Both the position numbers and the translations under genes were made by a program. 64,000 bases of DNA. It comes from Gaertneriomyces semiglobifer. Its lineage: Eukaryota > Chytridiomycota > Chytridiomycetes > Spizellomycetales > Spizellomycetaceae. The stretch is taken from NCBI GenBank assembly GCA_025558075.1, contig JAHLKF010000016.1:310001-374000 (forward strand). Direction: 5' to 3'. Numbering within the stretch: the stretch's first letter is position 1; each line of letters starts with the position of its first letter. Positions 21,910 to 33,347 of this stretch are shown in pieces. Under the pieces are notes generated by a model. It did no database searches. It was not told where the DNA came from and was given only the letters and a program-made list of their open reading frames with translations.

Positions 21910-22940
21910 ATGCAAGCGGCCACCACCCTTCCCGTAGCCCTCACAACCACAACCACGGGCTTTCCCACGGGCCCCACCGTCCTCCCAGCCCTCCTTCCGG
22001 ATGGAAAGGTGATTGCCGTCCTTCCAATTACAACAACAGCGGGTGTCGTGGGGGTACCTCACACGCAACCTACACCACTTACACTCGACGAGAAATCGTT
22101 CGGTCAGGTTGCCAAATCACGGTGAAGTATTGAATTTGAAAGGTCAAGCAGTGGATCGAGATGGTGTCAAGACGCGGGAATCGAATGAAGGAGACCGTGG
22201 GGAGATGGGAATGGAGAGTTTATCTGGGGATGGGAAGTATCACGCATCCTGGCGTTTCTCGAACGAATTCGTCTGGGATGAACATCCATACGAATGTATC
22301 AGTCGAAACCGAAACCAGAACCGAAACCGAACCCGGAAATGGAATCAATGCAGGATGTGGAGGGTGAATTGAAGGGAGAGTCGAGGCGGGCGGACGTGGG
22401 GGGGAGGGTATTGAACCGCAATCACGGGAACAGCAACAATCACAGAAACAACCACCGTCGTCGCAGCAATCACAACAATCACAACAATCACCGCAATCAC
22501 AGTCGTCGCTGCAATTACAGACACCACAGCAATCACAGCAATTACCGGAACAACCACAGAAACAACCACAGTCGTCGCAGCAATCGCAGTAACCGCAACA
22601 ACAACCGCAACAGCAACCACTGGAACCACAACCGCAGCAACCACTACTCGCCAATCCCGTAACAACCACGTCCTTTCCAGCAACTCTCCAACCGCCATTT
22701 CCCATGACTGTACAAGCAACTCTCTCACTCACGCCATCGGGAGGGACGGCCGTTCACCAACCTACGATGAATGCTGTTCCCACCTCCGGCACAGCTCACA
22801 CACCTCACTCCACCCCGCTTCCGACAGTAGTGCTTCCTGCGATGTCAGCCGGTACCGCGCAACCCACGGCAACCACGGGACAATCGGCGTCGGCTGATGA
22901 CGATTTGTCCACCCCGCAGCCAATGGACGTTGATCCATAA
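21910..22940 (+). pseudogene. Gln/Pro-rich low-complexity locus, reading frame interrupted
   Basis: An ATG at 21910 opens 71 codons with coding-like composition (Thr/Pro/Val-rich). A second frame, from about 22368, translates a CAA/CAG-rich tract into Gln/Ser/Pro repeats and continues to a stop at 22938-22940 with a Pro/Thr-rich tail ending STPQPMDVDP. This frame carries a TAA at 22590-22592 inside the Gln tract and a TGA at 22365-22367 before it. No splice arrangement I can see joins the parts cleanly. All six frames are partly open across the repeat, so ORF length proves little. It could be a disordered protein gene with unseen introns, or a decayed one. Confidence 0.35.
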
Positions 22941-23155
22941 TTTCAGTCTCGACCCACAACCACCTATGCTGTGGCGCCTTTCCAAAAGCCAATTGGTGTA
23001 ACAAACACCTGTTTAGTTTTTGTTTGCTTGTATGCATCTTCATTTGGCCTCTATTTTGCAACTATATTAGGGCTATACACTGCATGGGAATCTCCCCTTC
23101 GCCACGCCTACACGTAACAACAAAGGATCGCTCTTTCTGAGAGAAAACACGCGTG

Positions 23156-24896
23156 CTATGCAACTTTCTTACTTTCCGTTCCAGCTGCTTCCAACAAAAC
23201 TCTTACAACTTCCTTCCGTTGCTTCACCGCTTCTTCCAACCGCTCAGAACCTTTTGTCACCTTGGCACACAGTAACCGCCATGTGCGCGATACAGCCGTC
23301 GCACTGTCGCTACGAAAATCCTCCAAATGGACATAAAACCATCCCAACAACGCCACCAACCCCCAACATGCCATGCTGGCATCCCACGCCTCTGCTCCGG
23401 TGAGGCGTGTCAGCAAAAAGTACCACGCCGTGTAGTCCGCTAGGATAATCGCGTGCCCGAAAAAGATTTGAACTTGTGCTCTAGATTCTAGATTCTTTTC
23501 TTTTGCGTTGAAGCGCTTGATGAGTAGCCCGGCGGGGAAATGTACGATATACGCTGGGAAACATGACACACGTGTTGGTTGGGGATACCACGCTTAAAAC
23601 CCAGAAATATAAACGGTAGAACTCACATGGTGCAATCAGAGCAAGCGCTAGCAAAGCCCATGACAGAAATACAACCAATTGAACAAAGAGTGCGCCTGCG
23701 CCTGGAATCCTTCCATGAACAATGTCCGTGTCTCGAATCGATAGTGACTTGAGCGTTGATTCATATTTTTCTACCTGACTTTTGAGCTGGGCCGCTTCAG
23801 GCTTATCCGTGCTGACAGCCTTTATTAAGCTATTGAAGCAAGATGTCAGCAAACACTATTTTGACGGATGGCGGTGGCAGCCAAAAAGGCCATTTACCGG
23901 CTGATGACTTGCACGTCGCTCTGTGCGCGGCCCTTGCCCAGAGCAATGTATTGAGCATCCTTCGCCATATGTAGAGTCTCCCTGAGGAAAAAAGAAAGCT
24001 CATTGTCAAACCATGCCAGTCGGGGACCTTTTCATGTCACATATCTCACCAGTTGGGTGCGTTTATGGTGACTGTTTCAAGAGCAGCGTGCAAAGCGGAC
24101 GTTAACCGCTTGACAGCCGCTCTGGGATCTGCAGCAAACTCTTTCAAGTACGGCGTAACATCTACAGCTTTGCCGTACCTACCATAGAGATGAAGCCAAA
24201 TTAGTACCGAAACAAACGGCTGCAATGACAATATACTGACTGGACATGGACGTTTGAACGCCAAGTGGACTTGTTGGGTTCATAGATGATTCCGACAGGA
24301 ACGATTGGAGCAATATCATTTGGATCCGATACGGCTGCCGCAAATTGTAGTGCTGCCCACGATGCCCCATCCTTTAGTTCTGTCAGCTGAGGCGTATGAT
24401 GGCTGGTTCCCTCCGGAAAGATTGCAATCACACCACCCCTAATGCCGAATGTTTAACTCAACGCGTTGTCATGAATACACAGCCGAGGGCCCACATACTT
24501 CAGCAATGTCTCGACGGTAGATTGAAAAAGCGCCTCATTCGACTCTTTTTTCCCGGACCGAGAATTACGCTTGACCGGTAGACAACCCATCGCATTCATG
24601 AACCTGCTCACGCCCGGCGGACCATTGAATAACTCTGCCTTTGTCCAAAAGTGGACCTTTCGAGGACAACTCTCAATCAGCGCCCCAACATCCACAGCCA
24701 TGTTCCAGTGGTTCGCGGCAATAATACACCCGCGATCGGGCGGCAAGTTCTCCAAACCACCCACGGTGATGATACGGTAGTAGGTCGACATGGCGAAATG
24801 AACCCAACCGGATATGACGCGGTATACATTGTTAGGAGGTCCGCTAAGGAGCGGCCGTTCAGTGGGCTTGAGTTTCGTCTCGGCTGCCATTGTCAT
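23156..24896 (-). CDS. PlsC-family glycerolipid acyltransferase (Gpt2/Sct1-like)
   Basis: Six exons: 24896-24481, 24438-24241, 24178-24050, 23981-23898, 23829-23627, 23553-23156 (475 aa, all phases consistent). Block I NHWNMAVD (residues 62-69) supplies the catalytic His and Asp, and FPEGTSHH (after exon 1) is block III. The order GIIYEPNK..., VHVQYGKAVDVTPYL, TINAPNWETL matches fungal glycerol-3-phosphate/DHAP acyltransferases, which make lysophosphatidate in the ER. The C-terminal part has hydrophobic segments (LFVQLVVFLSWALLALALIAP; WYFLLTRL; WGLVALLGWFYV). It is shorter than yeast Gpt2 (about 740 aa). Intron 1 is only 42 nt with a GTGTAT donor, so the exon 1/2 join is the least certain. 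Confidence 0.85.
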
Positions 24897-25971
24897 GTCC
24901 GTCCGCTAAGCAATGCTCTTTTCTGTTTCCCACACAAACTTGGTAGAGCAACGTAACTTGGCAAAACCCACTGTGAATCAAAGACCAGCGTTAACCATGA
25001 CGCGCATGGGCAAGACAAACCAGAGACACACACACTCACCAAAGCCAAATTCACCTGCTTTCTCGCTTCCTTCTCCGCCGTCGACGGTGATTCCTGCTTC
25101 CTGCGCCTGCTTCCTCCTTCTCAACCGGCAGCAGTAGATCCTCCCCCCCTTCCAACCGAGACATGACTGTGCATCGGATTCCCGTCTCCCGTGTGTCTTC
25201 ACACACGATGGCTTAATAGGATCGTCCGTTTTCCCCGCTTATGTAATCTATTCCCGACCTGCGCGCTTAAACGTTAAAGGTTAAAGTAGCAGCAGCATGT
25301 TCATCTGAAGGAAGGCCACTACGGGCGATCGATGAATTTACTTATTATCCAACCACCAGCCGTGTTCTTTCTTTGCAATGTCCACCACCTTCTTATCACA
25401 GTCCGCCTCTTCTTGAAGACCGAATTGAAGAAATACGTCTTTAATCTGGGCCAGAGCACATTTGTATTGATGAACACAGAGAAAACTTCTTTGGGTGAGC
25501 ACGCACCGACGAGGCAATGCACTTCAGCTCTGATTGTCAGGCGAATCAATAATAAATAACTTGGTGGGCGTAACCACGGCAGCCATGTCGGTTTGGGTAT
25601 ATAATTACGTTGAGATCTGGCTCTCCAATATAGAGCAACTGTAGTCAGGGGGCCTGCAAGATACAGAAAGTCGAATCTAACTGAATTTGCAACATGCCAT
25701 CTGCCATGGCGAGCTAAGGACTTAAATACGTGAGAGTGAGAAAACCCTAGCGTAAAAGGCCTTCCATGGGTATAGCAGTGAGGCCTCTACAGCATCTTGA
25801 TGAACGGCCAGGGCATGCTGCGCTTTGACATGCTTCAAAAACATGGCCTCTGCTCTTATACTTATGCAACATATTAACTTAATATGATTCCGACCGTCAG
25901 CGATTTCAACGGTTAATGTGATGGTGAATCAATGGCCCTATGTGCAAGGGCAAGATGTAAGATCTACGGAG
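24897..25971. other. intergenic
   Basis: 1.1 kb between the acyltransferase start and the eL8 3' end. Short ORFs only, overlapping on both strands (25319-25559). No repeat, RNA gene or mobile element recognised. Confidence 0.45.
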
Positions 25972-25977
25972 TTTATT
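25972..25977 (-). terminator. polyadenylation signal of eL8
   Basis: AATAAA on the minus strand, 22 bases after the eL8 stop codon. Confidence 0.5.
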
Positions 25978-25999
25978 TGAAGGGAAATAAAAACACAGC

Positions 26000-27306
26000 T
26001 TAGATCTTGATCTCACGAGCCTCCTTGGCCTCACGCTTGGCAATGGAGTGACGACTAAAAGATGAGAACAAACCAGTCAGTCATGATTCTAGCAAACCAA
26101 ACGTAAACTCCGTAAGCACTTACGATTTCAATCCCTTGAGACCTCCACCCCAGGTCTTACGGGTGTCCTCGTACTTGTCGTTGTAGTTGGCCTTGATGGC
26201 ACCGACAAGGGCAGCAAGCTCCTGCTTGTCCTCAGGCTTGACCTCAGTCAAGGCAAGAGCAGTGGCAGTCTTCTTGTGGACAACAGTACCGAGACGAGAC
26301 TTGGACTTAACAATGCAGTATGGGACACCCATCTTGCGGCAGAGCGCCGGAAGCCAGATGACGATCTCAATGGGGTCGACATCGTGGGCAATCACAACCA
26401 GCTGAGCCTTCTTGGCCTCGACAAGAGCGGTGATGTGGTTAATACCGTACTTGACAAGGACAGGCTTCTTGCCCTGGTCGGCCTTGTTGCCAGCGGCAAC
26501 GGCCTCAGCAGCAGTGGTAAGACGAGTCTTCTTCTCCTGCTTGGACTCGGGGCGGTACTTGTTCAAGAGCTTGAACATGGAAGTGGCTAACGACTAGGCT
26601 CAGTCTCTGAATCATGCGACAAACAACAGCAAAAATTACTCACCAGTGTTCTTGTCCAAAGTCTTGGTGAACTGGTTGATTGCTGGGGGAACCTTAAGGC
26701 GCTGGGTAAGGATGGCCTTTTGGCGCTGAAGGCGGACATATTGGGGCCACTTGACGAAACGAGCGAGGTCACGCTTGGGCTGAATGTCCTGACCTGTACG
26801 TGCATAAAATGTGAGCGATCGTTCAAAAAAAGGAACGTATTATAATCTTCTTACCGATGGAGAAGTTACGGGGACGCTTCTCAATCAAGGGGTTCTTGGC
26901 CTTGGTAGCGACCTGCTTGCCCTTGGGGTAGGGAGCAGGTGCGGGCTTCTTTCCTTTAGCGACTGCCTTGGGCTAAAAGGGACATACCGCTGTTAGATAA
27001 TAGGGCCAAGCCAAGATCATCAGAGCCCTTTGAAAAGGAAACTCCTAAGGTCATCAGAGAATTGCAATGCGTTCCATAGAACTACAAAGCAAAACTCCTA
27101 AAAGGCCCACATATGCGACTTGGTGATGAACACCAAGTGCACCCATTCCCTGAGAGCAGCTGTTCATTTGACGCTGATCAACTTTTCAACGAGGACACAT
27201 GTGCCGACGCCTACTAAGTCTCGAGACATCACTGAAAGTGTGCTCTCTTTCGGGATAGGGAAGAACACACAATCTAAGCACAGAGCTAGCAGCACCTACT
27301 CACCAT
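26000..27306 (-). CDS. RPL8: cytosolic 60S ribosomal protein eL8 (L7a/L8)
   Basis: Five exons: 27306-27304 (the ATG alone), 26972-26855, 26793-26644, 26586-26124, 26054-26000 (262 aa). The first intron falls directly after the start codon (ATG|GTGAGT) and is 331 bases long, the largest in the gene. The protein begins [19 protein letters not shown], passes RNFSIG and RFVKWPQY, and contains the L7Ae core: [36 protein letters not shown] and [10 protein letters not shown]. It binds 25S/5.8S rRNA in the large subunit. An intron between ATG and codon 2 is common in fungal ribosomal protein genes and often helps expression. Confidence 0.96.
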
Positions 27307-27441
27307 GATGGATAGTCTTCGCGCTTCGGTACTGTAGAGTTACGAAGATGGCGAACTGTGAGTTGTAGTAAAACTGAAAACGAAGTGGGCGCTTGACGAA
27401 GAAGAAAAGTTGGGGGTTTCGCGAGGGCAGGCAAAATACAT

Positions 27442-27471
27442 CACGTGTGTCAGGTGATAATCACTCACGTG
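27442..27471. promoter_or_regulatory. pair of CACGTG E-boxes upstream of eL8
   Basis: CACGTG at 27442-27447 and 27466-27471, spaced 24 bases and arranged as TCACGTG...CACGTGA. They lie 136-165 bases upstream of the eL8 ATG in the divergent promoter shared with the gene at 27668. Cbf1-type bHLH proteins bind this motif and regulate ribosomal protein genes in some fungi; the link here is inference. Confidence 0.45.
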
Positions 27472-27667
27472 AATTCAAAGATGCATGTGACCATCGGGTG
27501 GAGATTACTCAATCGCGTGCGCGGTTGAGAAAATGCCTGTTAACCCTCCCTGCAGATCGAATATATGTGATCATTACCACCCTGCACTCAGGCGGATTGG
27601 CGCGTAAAGCTCATTCGACGTACTTTGCAAGCTGCGGTATTCTCCGTCGTACCGTCGTTCATTGAGG

Positions 27668-28260
27668 ATGGCCCACCGCAACTATCGATATCACCCTTCC
27701 CACCTCCCACACGATTATGAAACGAGAAGCCAGGACCAGTTGGATATGTCGCAGGAGCATATCAAGGCAGAACCGACGGAAACGCCTCTGTCCAGGTCGT
27801 CAGGCACCAAGAGCCCAAATCGACGACAGCGGCGATACATACACTAGTTCAGAAAGACTTCGAGACCTTCGCTAAAACACCTCGTCATCGCTGGCCGATG
27901 CTTTCATGTTTGGCAGGACAAAATGATGGAACTTGGAAGATTTTGTGCGATCATTTCATACGTCACCCGGGAACGCCCGAATCGAAAATCCTCGTCAATA
28001 AAGAGGTCAGGTTGCATCTGCAGAGTTTAAAGGATTGGCAGGTAACGGAATCCGCTTTCATCAGGTATACTACGAATCAATGGAGTGGCAACCGGCTGCC
28101 GTGGAGATATATGGCCAGCGGGAACTTGGCACACTTGATCACTCGTGAAACGGCTGGACGTGTATACATTCGATTCCGTTTGAGACCAAGGAAAGCCGAT
28201 CGTGCGCTGGAGCTTGGGAAGAAAGCAGTTCACTCCGATATCAGCTCTGACGAGGATTGA
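27668..28260 (+). CDS. hypothetical protein, gene structure unresolved
   Basis: Two overlapping frames look coding. Frame A: ATG at 27668, 59 codons, Pro/Ser/Arg-rich, ends at 27847. Frame B: open from 27721 to the stop at 28258-28260 (180 codons), with a plausible folded segment (KDFETFAKTPRHRWP...WKILCDHFIRHPG...RVYIRFRLRP) and an acidic end SDISSDED. No GT/AG pair in the overlap keeps phase from A to B. Either B starts at the ATG at 27898, or an upstream exon feeds B, or the sequence has an indel. I do not recognise the family. Confidence 0.4.
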
Positions 28261-28831
28261 AGCAGCGTCATGACACTGACGCTATCCACTTCGTACATTA
28301 ATGGCCATTTTGTAGTAAGGCCCTGCATTTTTCACACATGTCATTGTATATCAATTCGCATTTTTGTTTTGCACTCGTGGAAATGTTGCGGAATGCAATT
28401 TTATGGCGACTTTAAGGGCTTGTTGCAGGGTTTCCTATTGTTGATCGACATATCAACGGGCGTTAACCCTCAATGCTAAATGCGGCACGTTTACTCTGAA
28501 AACTGCTATTATGCTCCGTTGGGCTCAACAGCTCGCAACGGCCTTCAATCTACCAGAACATGACCCGTTCTTCCCCTTTCAGTAAGACACAGATAAATGA
28601 AAGGTATCTACCTCTTGTTCTCGAAATTACATGCTAATTTAAGACGTCATGCGCTGGTGAACTGATGCTGGCTTGGAGTGGCATTTGAGTAAATCCTATG
28701 AATACGCGGCCACCTTCATGGCAAACTCCTTGCGCCCTGGCAAAATGAGCTTAAAATGCTGCCAGTTCGTATATGCGTTTCATTCCTCAACGTCTTTGAC
28801 CGAAGACGACGCTACCTAGAAGTCCTGCACC
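28261..28831. other. intergenic
   Basis: No gene or structured element recognised; promoter side of the small membrane protein gene. Confidence 0.4.
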
Positions 28832-29239
28832 ATGGCGCCTCGATGGGTGTCCCGATTGGTCTACAATGCTTTCAAACCTCGCAAACATGATATGGCGGTC
28901 GGCTCCGGCCAATCGATATTTCAAAAATCCAACAAGTCGCATCTTGATCGGTCCTCTCAGGCATCCCGGCCGACCAGAAGCGCGTCACCGCGCCGACAGA
29001 AACCACCCGAAAGCCCCAAAGATCTTGTTTTAGAAGCACGGGCGGCATTGCGGAGACGAGTATTGTTCTTTCTGCTTGTGATGTTACTGTGTCTTGCGAA
29101 CATTATTGTCTTGGATGTGCTTTGGTTCAAGGAGGGGAATTTTTCGTCACAGGGCCGGCTGACATACGCCAACAATACCGAGGTACCTAAGGACGATGAC
29201 GGAAAAGCGGGATGGGGTGGAGCCATTGAGGTGGACTAA
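28832..29239 (+). CDS. small single-pass membrane protein, hypothetical
   Basis: 135 aa, intronless, ATG in a good Kozak-like context (CACCATGG). Residues 1-70 are basic and Ser/Pro-rich; a transmembrane helix spans about 76-97 (VLFFLLVMLLCLANIIVLDVLWF); the last ~35 residues are polar and acidic. The distribution of positive charge before the helix suggests the N terminus faces the cytosol. No family recognised. Confidence 0.5.
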   Translation: MAPRWVSRLVYNAFKPRKHDMAVGSGQSIFQKSNKSHLDRSSQASRPTRSASPRRQKPPESPKDLVLEARAALRRRVLFFLLVMLLCLANIIVLDVLWFKEGNFSSQGRLTYANNTEVPKDDDGKAGWGGAIEVD

Positions 29240-29545
29240 TGTAGACTGCAACAAGGACCTTGTTGCTAAACGCTCACAGTATGCCAAGCAGTTATTTCAA
29301 TTACAATTACAATACATACCATCCGAAGTGCTCCGTGATACGTCCATGGAAGCGCTCGCCAATACGTAACGAGTGTACAGGGTCTCTTTCCTTCATCCTT
29401 AGCGAGATCCATGGCACTGCTTCACACGTATCAGCTCGCCCCGATGCGATCGCCCGTCAGGTAACTTAACTGCCCTTGGTGGGAAAAGAGCCTTGAATTT
29501 GACGCGTCGAACTGACAGCACGTCAGACGAAGGCCATCGAAACGT

Positions 29546-29831
29546 TCAGCGCCCGACGACGCAGGTCGCATCGGTTCTCACAGAGAGTATGGCACACCAG
29601 TAGGCCAGGCATGTCTCGTCCAAGGAGCCAGAGTCCTTGGCAAGCGCATTGTCCCTCCGCCGCAAAGCCATGCTGAACTGAAGTTCACACGCGAACCAGG
29701 CGGTTTGCACCGAAAGCGACGGTTCGCGGAAAGCGGAAGCTGCATGATCGACAAACTGTACGTAGTGTCGGCAACATCGAGTTCGAGGCTTTTGTTTCCA
29801 ATTGTGGACGAGGGTTTTACGGAGACTCTTC
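29546..29831 (-). CDS. possible terminal exon of an unknown gene
   Basis: Minus-strand stretch preceded by a good acceptor (TTTTCTGTTGCAG) and open for 94 codons to a stop at 29546. It begins KSLRKTLVHNWKQKPRTR and is Cys/Arg-rich, with codon choice like neighbouring genes. Upstream coding exons (towards 30100) cannot be set with confidence. Could also be chance; family unknown. Confidence 0.25.
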
Positions 29832-30138
29832 CTGCAACAGAAAATCATGTGCTTGTAGTGACTGTTTATTAATACACTATTTTTGCAGTTAAACAAATGT
29901 GCACGATCATACTGAAAGGAGCAGTCACAGCTTAGACACCCAGATTCGGTTTTTGTCAGGAAGTGCTGTCCCGGCAAAAGGGAAAGTTATGGCGCTTGCC
30001 CTGTAGAGTTCTTGGATATCGTGCACAGGCTCCGACATTCAGGGATTTACGTAGGTAACTGACAAGCAGATTCCATATTCAGGGACCACAGAACAACAGC
30101 AATCGCACGATACTCAAAGCAGTGGACTGATCTCTGAC

Positions 30139-32241
30139 ATGAATGGTATCTTCCGACGGGAGCAGAAAGTGTCACCAATGCAACCTCAAGCCAAGGGTGC
30201 GCCTCATCATAGGGCGCCGTTGCTCGTTACGGATGAGTACCAACCGACCAAGACGACGACGCCGATGATAGGGCATGATTTTGCAGGAGGCGTTCACCGG
30301 CAGGTAGACGCAACGACGACGGCAAGCTCAACCAACGCATGGGAGAGCAGCAACTGGGAAACCGACCCCTTGCGAGTGCAGCACCAAGCGTTATCCTTCG
30401 GCGTTTATCAAGACTCTACCAGCAACCTCAGCGATCTTGGTCGTTCCAATCCGCTCGGAGATGTGAACCCATCGCAATGGCAAGCAACAGCGTCAACCGA
30501 CAGTACACAGAGGACCGCGGCAATGTTGCTGTCGAATGAAATGGACATTGACCTGAATCCACTTTCCCACCCTTCTTTGCCGTCAGCGCGTAAGCCGACC
30601 AAACGCCTGGTCCCGTTGAGCGCTTACACCAATCCTACGCCGTTGCAGTTACCGCCCAATGGCTTTTCGGCTCTACCACGGCAACCTGTCCATAGGCGGA
30701 TGCGGTCCGACAGCTCATGCACCGGAGGTGACTCCACTTCAATATCGCCAATGCCGCAGGAGCAGTATGCATACGAACCATATGAACCCTATGGTCGTGT
30801 TTGTAGTCCTGACGGTGCAAGCATCGTACCAGGTATCTATCGACGCCAAAGTGATAGTGCTTTGACTCACCGCGCCGAGATGGGCAGGGTGACCTCACAG
30901 AGACGGATTCGAACATTGGACAGACGGTTCCCGAGCGCGCAGCTCCAGCTGGAGGAGGCCCGTGCATCTCATGAAATGCCATTGAGCGTGCTTGCTTCCA
31001 GTCGTGAAGAGCGTCGTCACTCCAGCCACCTGTATCGGTCGGTGGAGGAAAATGGTAGCTGGGTGTTTGGGGAAGGACTTTCCGAGTACGGTGAGGTTTC
31101 GCATTTGCTTTACTGGCACTTATGCATGCACTAACAGTGCTTCTGATATTAGATTCAGACTTGAGTGTTGATATGAGCCGCCTCTTAATAGACGATGCGT
31201 TGCCTCAGGGGATTATACCACGGCTAACGCCCAATAGTGCAGCAAGCGATGAGCTCTACCTACCAATGGAACTGGGCACGGAGCCAGTTCATCCGTGGCT
31301 CAACGATTCCGCGGAGGCTCATCGTCCTCCAGTCGGTATGATGCATCAAACGGAACGACAAGAGAGAAACTGGACAAATGCTGCATCCCGGTTCATATCA
31401 GGTGCAGTGGAGGAAGCGCGCACCCCATTTATGCGGCCGCGAACAGCGGAGGATGGTTTCGTCGAAATCAAAAGAAGACATGCAGCGCAATCTGAGAAGG
31501 GATGGCAGGTGAAGAAAAGAGTGGCAGAGTTTTTGGAGGACAACCAGGTCAATCTTCCCTTGAGTAAGCTCAAAGAAACCAATCCTGGATACGTAAGTGG
31601 TTTCCTACTTCATTGCTGCTTGGAATAACTCTCACCGCTTCGTGTGTTAGGCGCAATATTATGTCATCAAATCGAGCACACCTGTCAACATCTACGTCGC
31701 CCTTCGCCACGGCATATGGTCTTCCACAGAATTGGGCAACCGCAGATTAACAACTGCATTTACCAAGCAGCAGGAAACGATCGAGGCTACCGGTAAACAT
31801 ACCAGCTGCGTCCCATCAGTGTACCTCTTCTTCTCTGTAGCTGCCTCTGGGAAATTCTGTGGAGTGGCGAAGATGACAACGCCCGTCGACATGAGCTTGA
31901 ACATGCCAGTGTGGGAGCAAGCTTTCCGTTGGAAGGGAATGTTTGGCATTCAGTGGATCTATGTCAAGGATTTGCCGAACAATGCGGTAAAACATCTAAG
32001 AGTACCGTGAGTATAAGCCACGACTGTCAGCGGACTTCTGTGGTAATGTGCAATTCCGAATGACTAACTTTGGAACTGTAACAGTGCGAACGAGAACAAA
32101 CCTGTGTGCAACTCTCGTGATACCCAAGAACTGCCAGCCGGAGTCGGCGAATTCATGTTGAAAATTTTCGCAGAACTGCCCATGCGTAGTACGATTTTGG
32201 AGGACATGATTAAAGAGGAAATTGAGAAGCATTCTCAGTGA
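30139..32241 (+). CDS. YTH-domain RNA-binding protein (m6A reader type)
   Basis: Four exons: 30139-31090, 31153-31592, 31651-32006, 32085-32241 (634 aa; phases 1, 0, 2). The first ~460 residues are disordered, Ser/Pro/Gln/Arg-rich. The YTH domain fills about 465-605: YYVIKSSTPVNI, GIWSSTELGNRRL, VYLFFSVAASGKFCGVAKM, RWKGMFGIQWIYVKDLPN, HLRVPANENKPVCNSRDTQELP. Likely methyl-adenine cage tryptophans are W487, W552 and W558. The sequence is nearer to YTHDF than YTHDC1 (VKDLPN...NKPVxNSRDTQE). Expected role: binding N6-methyladenosine in mRNA to steer decay, translation or meiotic programmes. The domain lies across three exons, with introns inside it. Confidence 0.92.
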
Positions 32242-32687
32242 GAAAGTCAATTGGGTGGAGAATTGTGGAACGGACTTAGATAACTGCCATGTTTGTTTGA
32301 ACCATGTCTAGTAACCCTGATTATCATGCTCTGTTTATGGATGCACTTTGAAAAAGAATTTTCAAAGTGTTGTGCACCTTACACGAAGTTCCTGCAAACT
32401 GCGGTGTAGTACCAAACCCAGCCAGCAGGTGGCGGCGCTGTAGGTAGTTCGGGAGGTCCCATATGAGCCTTTCTCCACACCAAAGCTTACATATGTACAC
32501 AAGCCAAAACGGAGCTTGCTGACAGCATTGGAATTTGGACCAAGGACACAAGGGTTGTCAAAGGAGTCTCCAATCAAGGTTTCCTTGACCGTGAAAACCC
32601 TTGTTCGAGAGCGCGTCCACCTTTTAAAATGCCCGATCTCACGGTTTGGCGGCATGACAGGAATGCGGAACTCAGCGAGTGATCAAC
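32242..32687. other. intergenic
   Basis: Contains weak overlapping ORFs on both strands (for example 32655-32362 minus), none with recognised features. Confidence 0.35.
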
Positions 32688-33347
32688 ATGGCACCGGTAA
32701 CACGGGCAGCATTCAATCCTACAACCCGTCGCTCAACAGCACCCGATGCAGAATCAGTGAGTGCTTACCGTGAAGAAGTCAAGCAAGCCAAACGAAGAAA
32801 GAGGGCGACCAAAAGGCAAAATGCCTCCACAAGTGGGCGTCGCGTCAGTGCTCCTGACTTGAAGAAGCGCTTGCCTTCTTCTGTTGCGGGAAGCCAACCG
32901 AGAAAGGACAATGGCTCAGCACCTTGGGTCAGGCAAGGGAACGCCATCGGCATCCTCCCAGTAGAAGGGTCTGGCAATGTTTACCAACTTGCCATTTGCC
33001 TAGCCGACGTGTATGACACCAAGTGGAACTCAACGTTTCCTGTTCATATTTTGGTTCGCGACAACAATTGTCGTTTGTCACAGCAAAAGGATAAGATTAC
33101 CTGGGTACCAAGCAGATGGGCCATGGATATAAAGATTGCTCAAGTCATCGATGACAACACTAAGGAGCGAAAACTGTGCATTATCGAATTTGGCCCGGAA
33201 GATATTGTGGATAACGGAGTTGCGAAGGCTTACTACCTCGACCACAAGCAACATCGGAAATGGTTGAAGTTGGCAGCACTCAACCGAAAGCGGGCAACAA
33301 GCGAAGGAACCCGAACAGGATGCGGTACTCGAGTAGTCACAAGCTGA
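32688..33347 (+). CDS. hypothetical protein, basic N terminus and compact C-terminal domain
   Basis: 219 aa from the ATG at 32688, intronless. The N-terminal ~75 residues are strongly basic with a bipartite-like KRRKRATKRQ patch, suggesting the nucleus. The C-terminal part alternates strands and charged turns (GILPVEGSGNVYQLAICLADVY; ITWVPSRWAMDIKIAQVID; CIIEFGPEDIVDNG), like a small beta-rich fold. Family not recognised. Confidence 0.5.
   Translation: MAPVTRAAFNPTTRRSTAPDAESVSAYREEVKQAKRRKRATKRQNASTSGRRVSAPDLKKRLPSSVAGSQPRKDNGSAPWVRQGNAIGILPVEGSGNVYQLAICLADVYDTKWNSTFPVHILVRDNNCRLSQQKDKITWVPSRWAMDIKIAQVIDDNTKERKLCIIEFGPEDIVDNGVAKAYYLDHKQHRKWLKLAALNRKRATSEGTRTGCGTRVVTS

Noticed and set aside
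23898..23981. Apparent frameshift in exon 4 of the acyltransferase
   Set aside because: On recount the exon is 84 bases and all phases agree; there is no indel.
27123..27180. Box C/D-like motifs (GTGATGA, CTGA, CTGA) on the plus strand in the first eL8 intron
   Set aside because: Antisense to the host gene, and the terminal stem is only about three base pairs.
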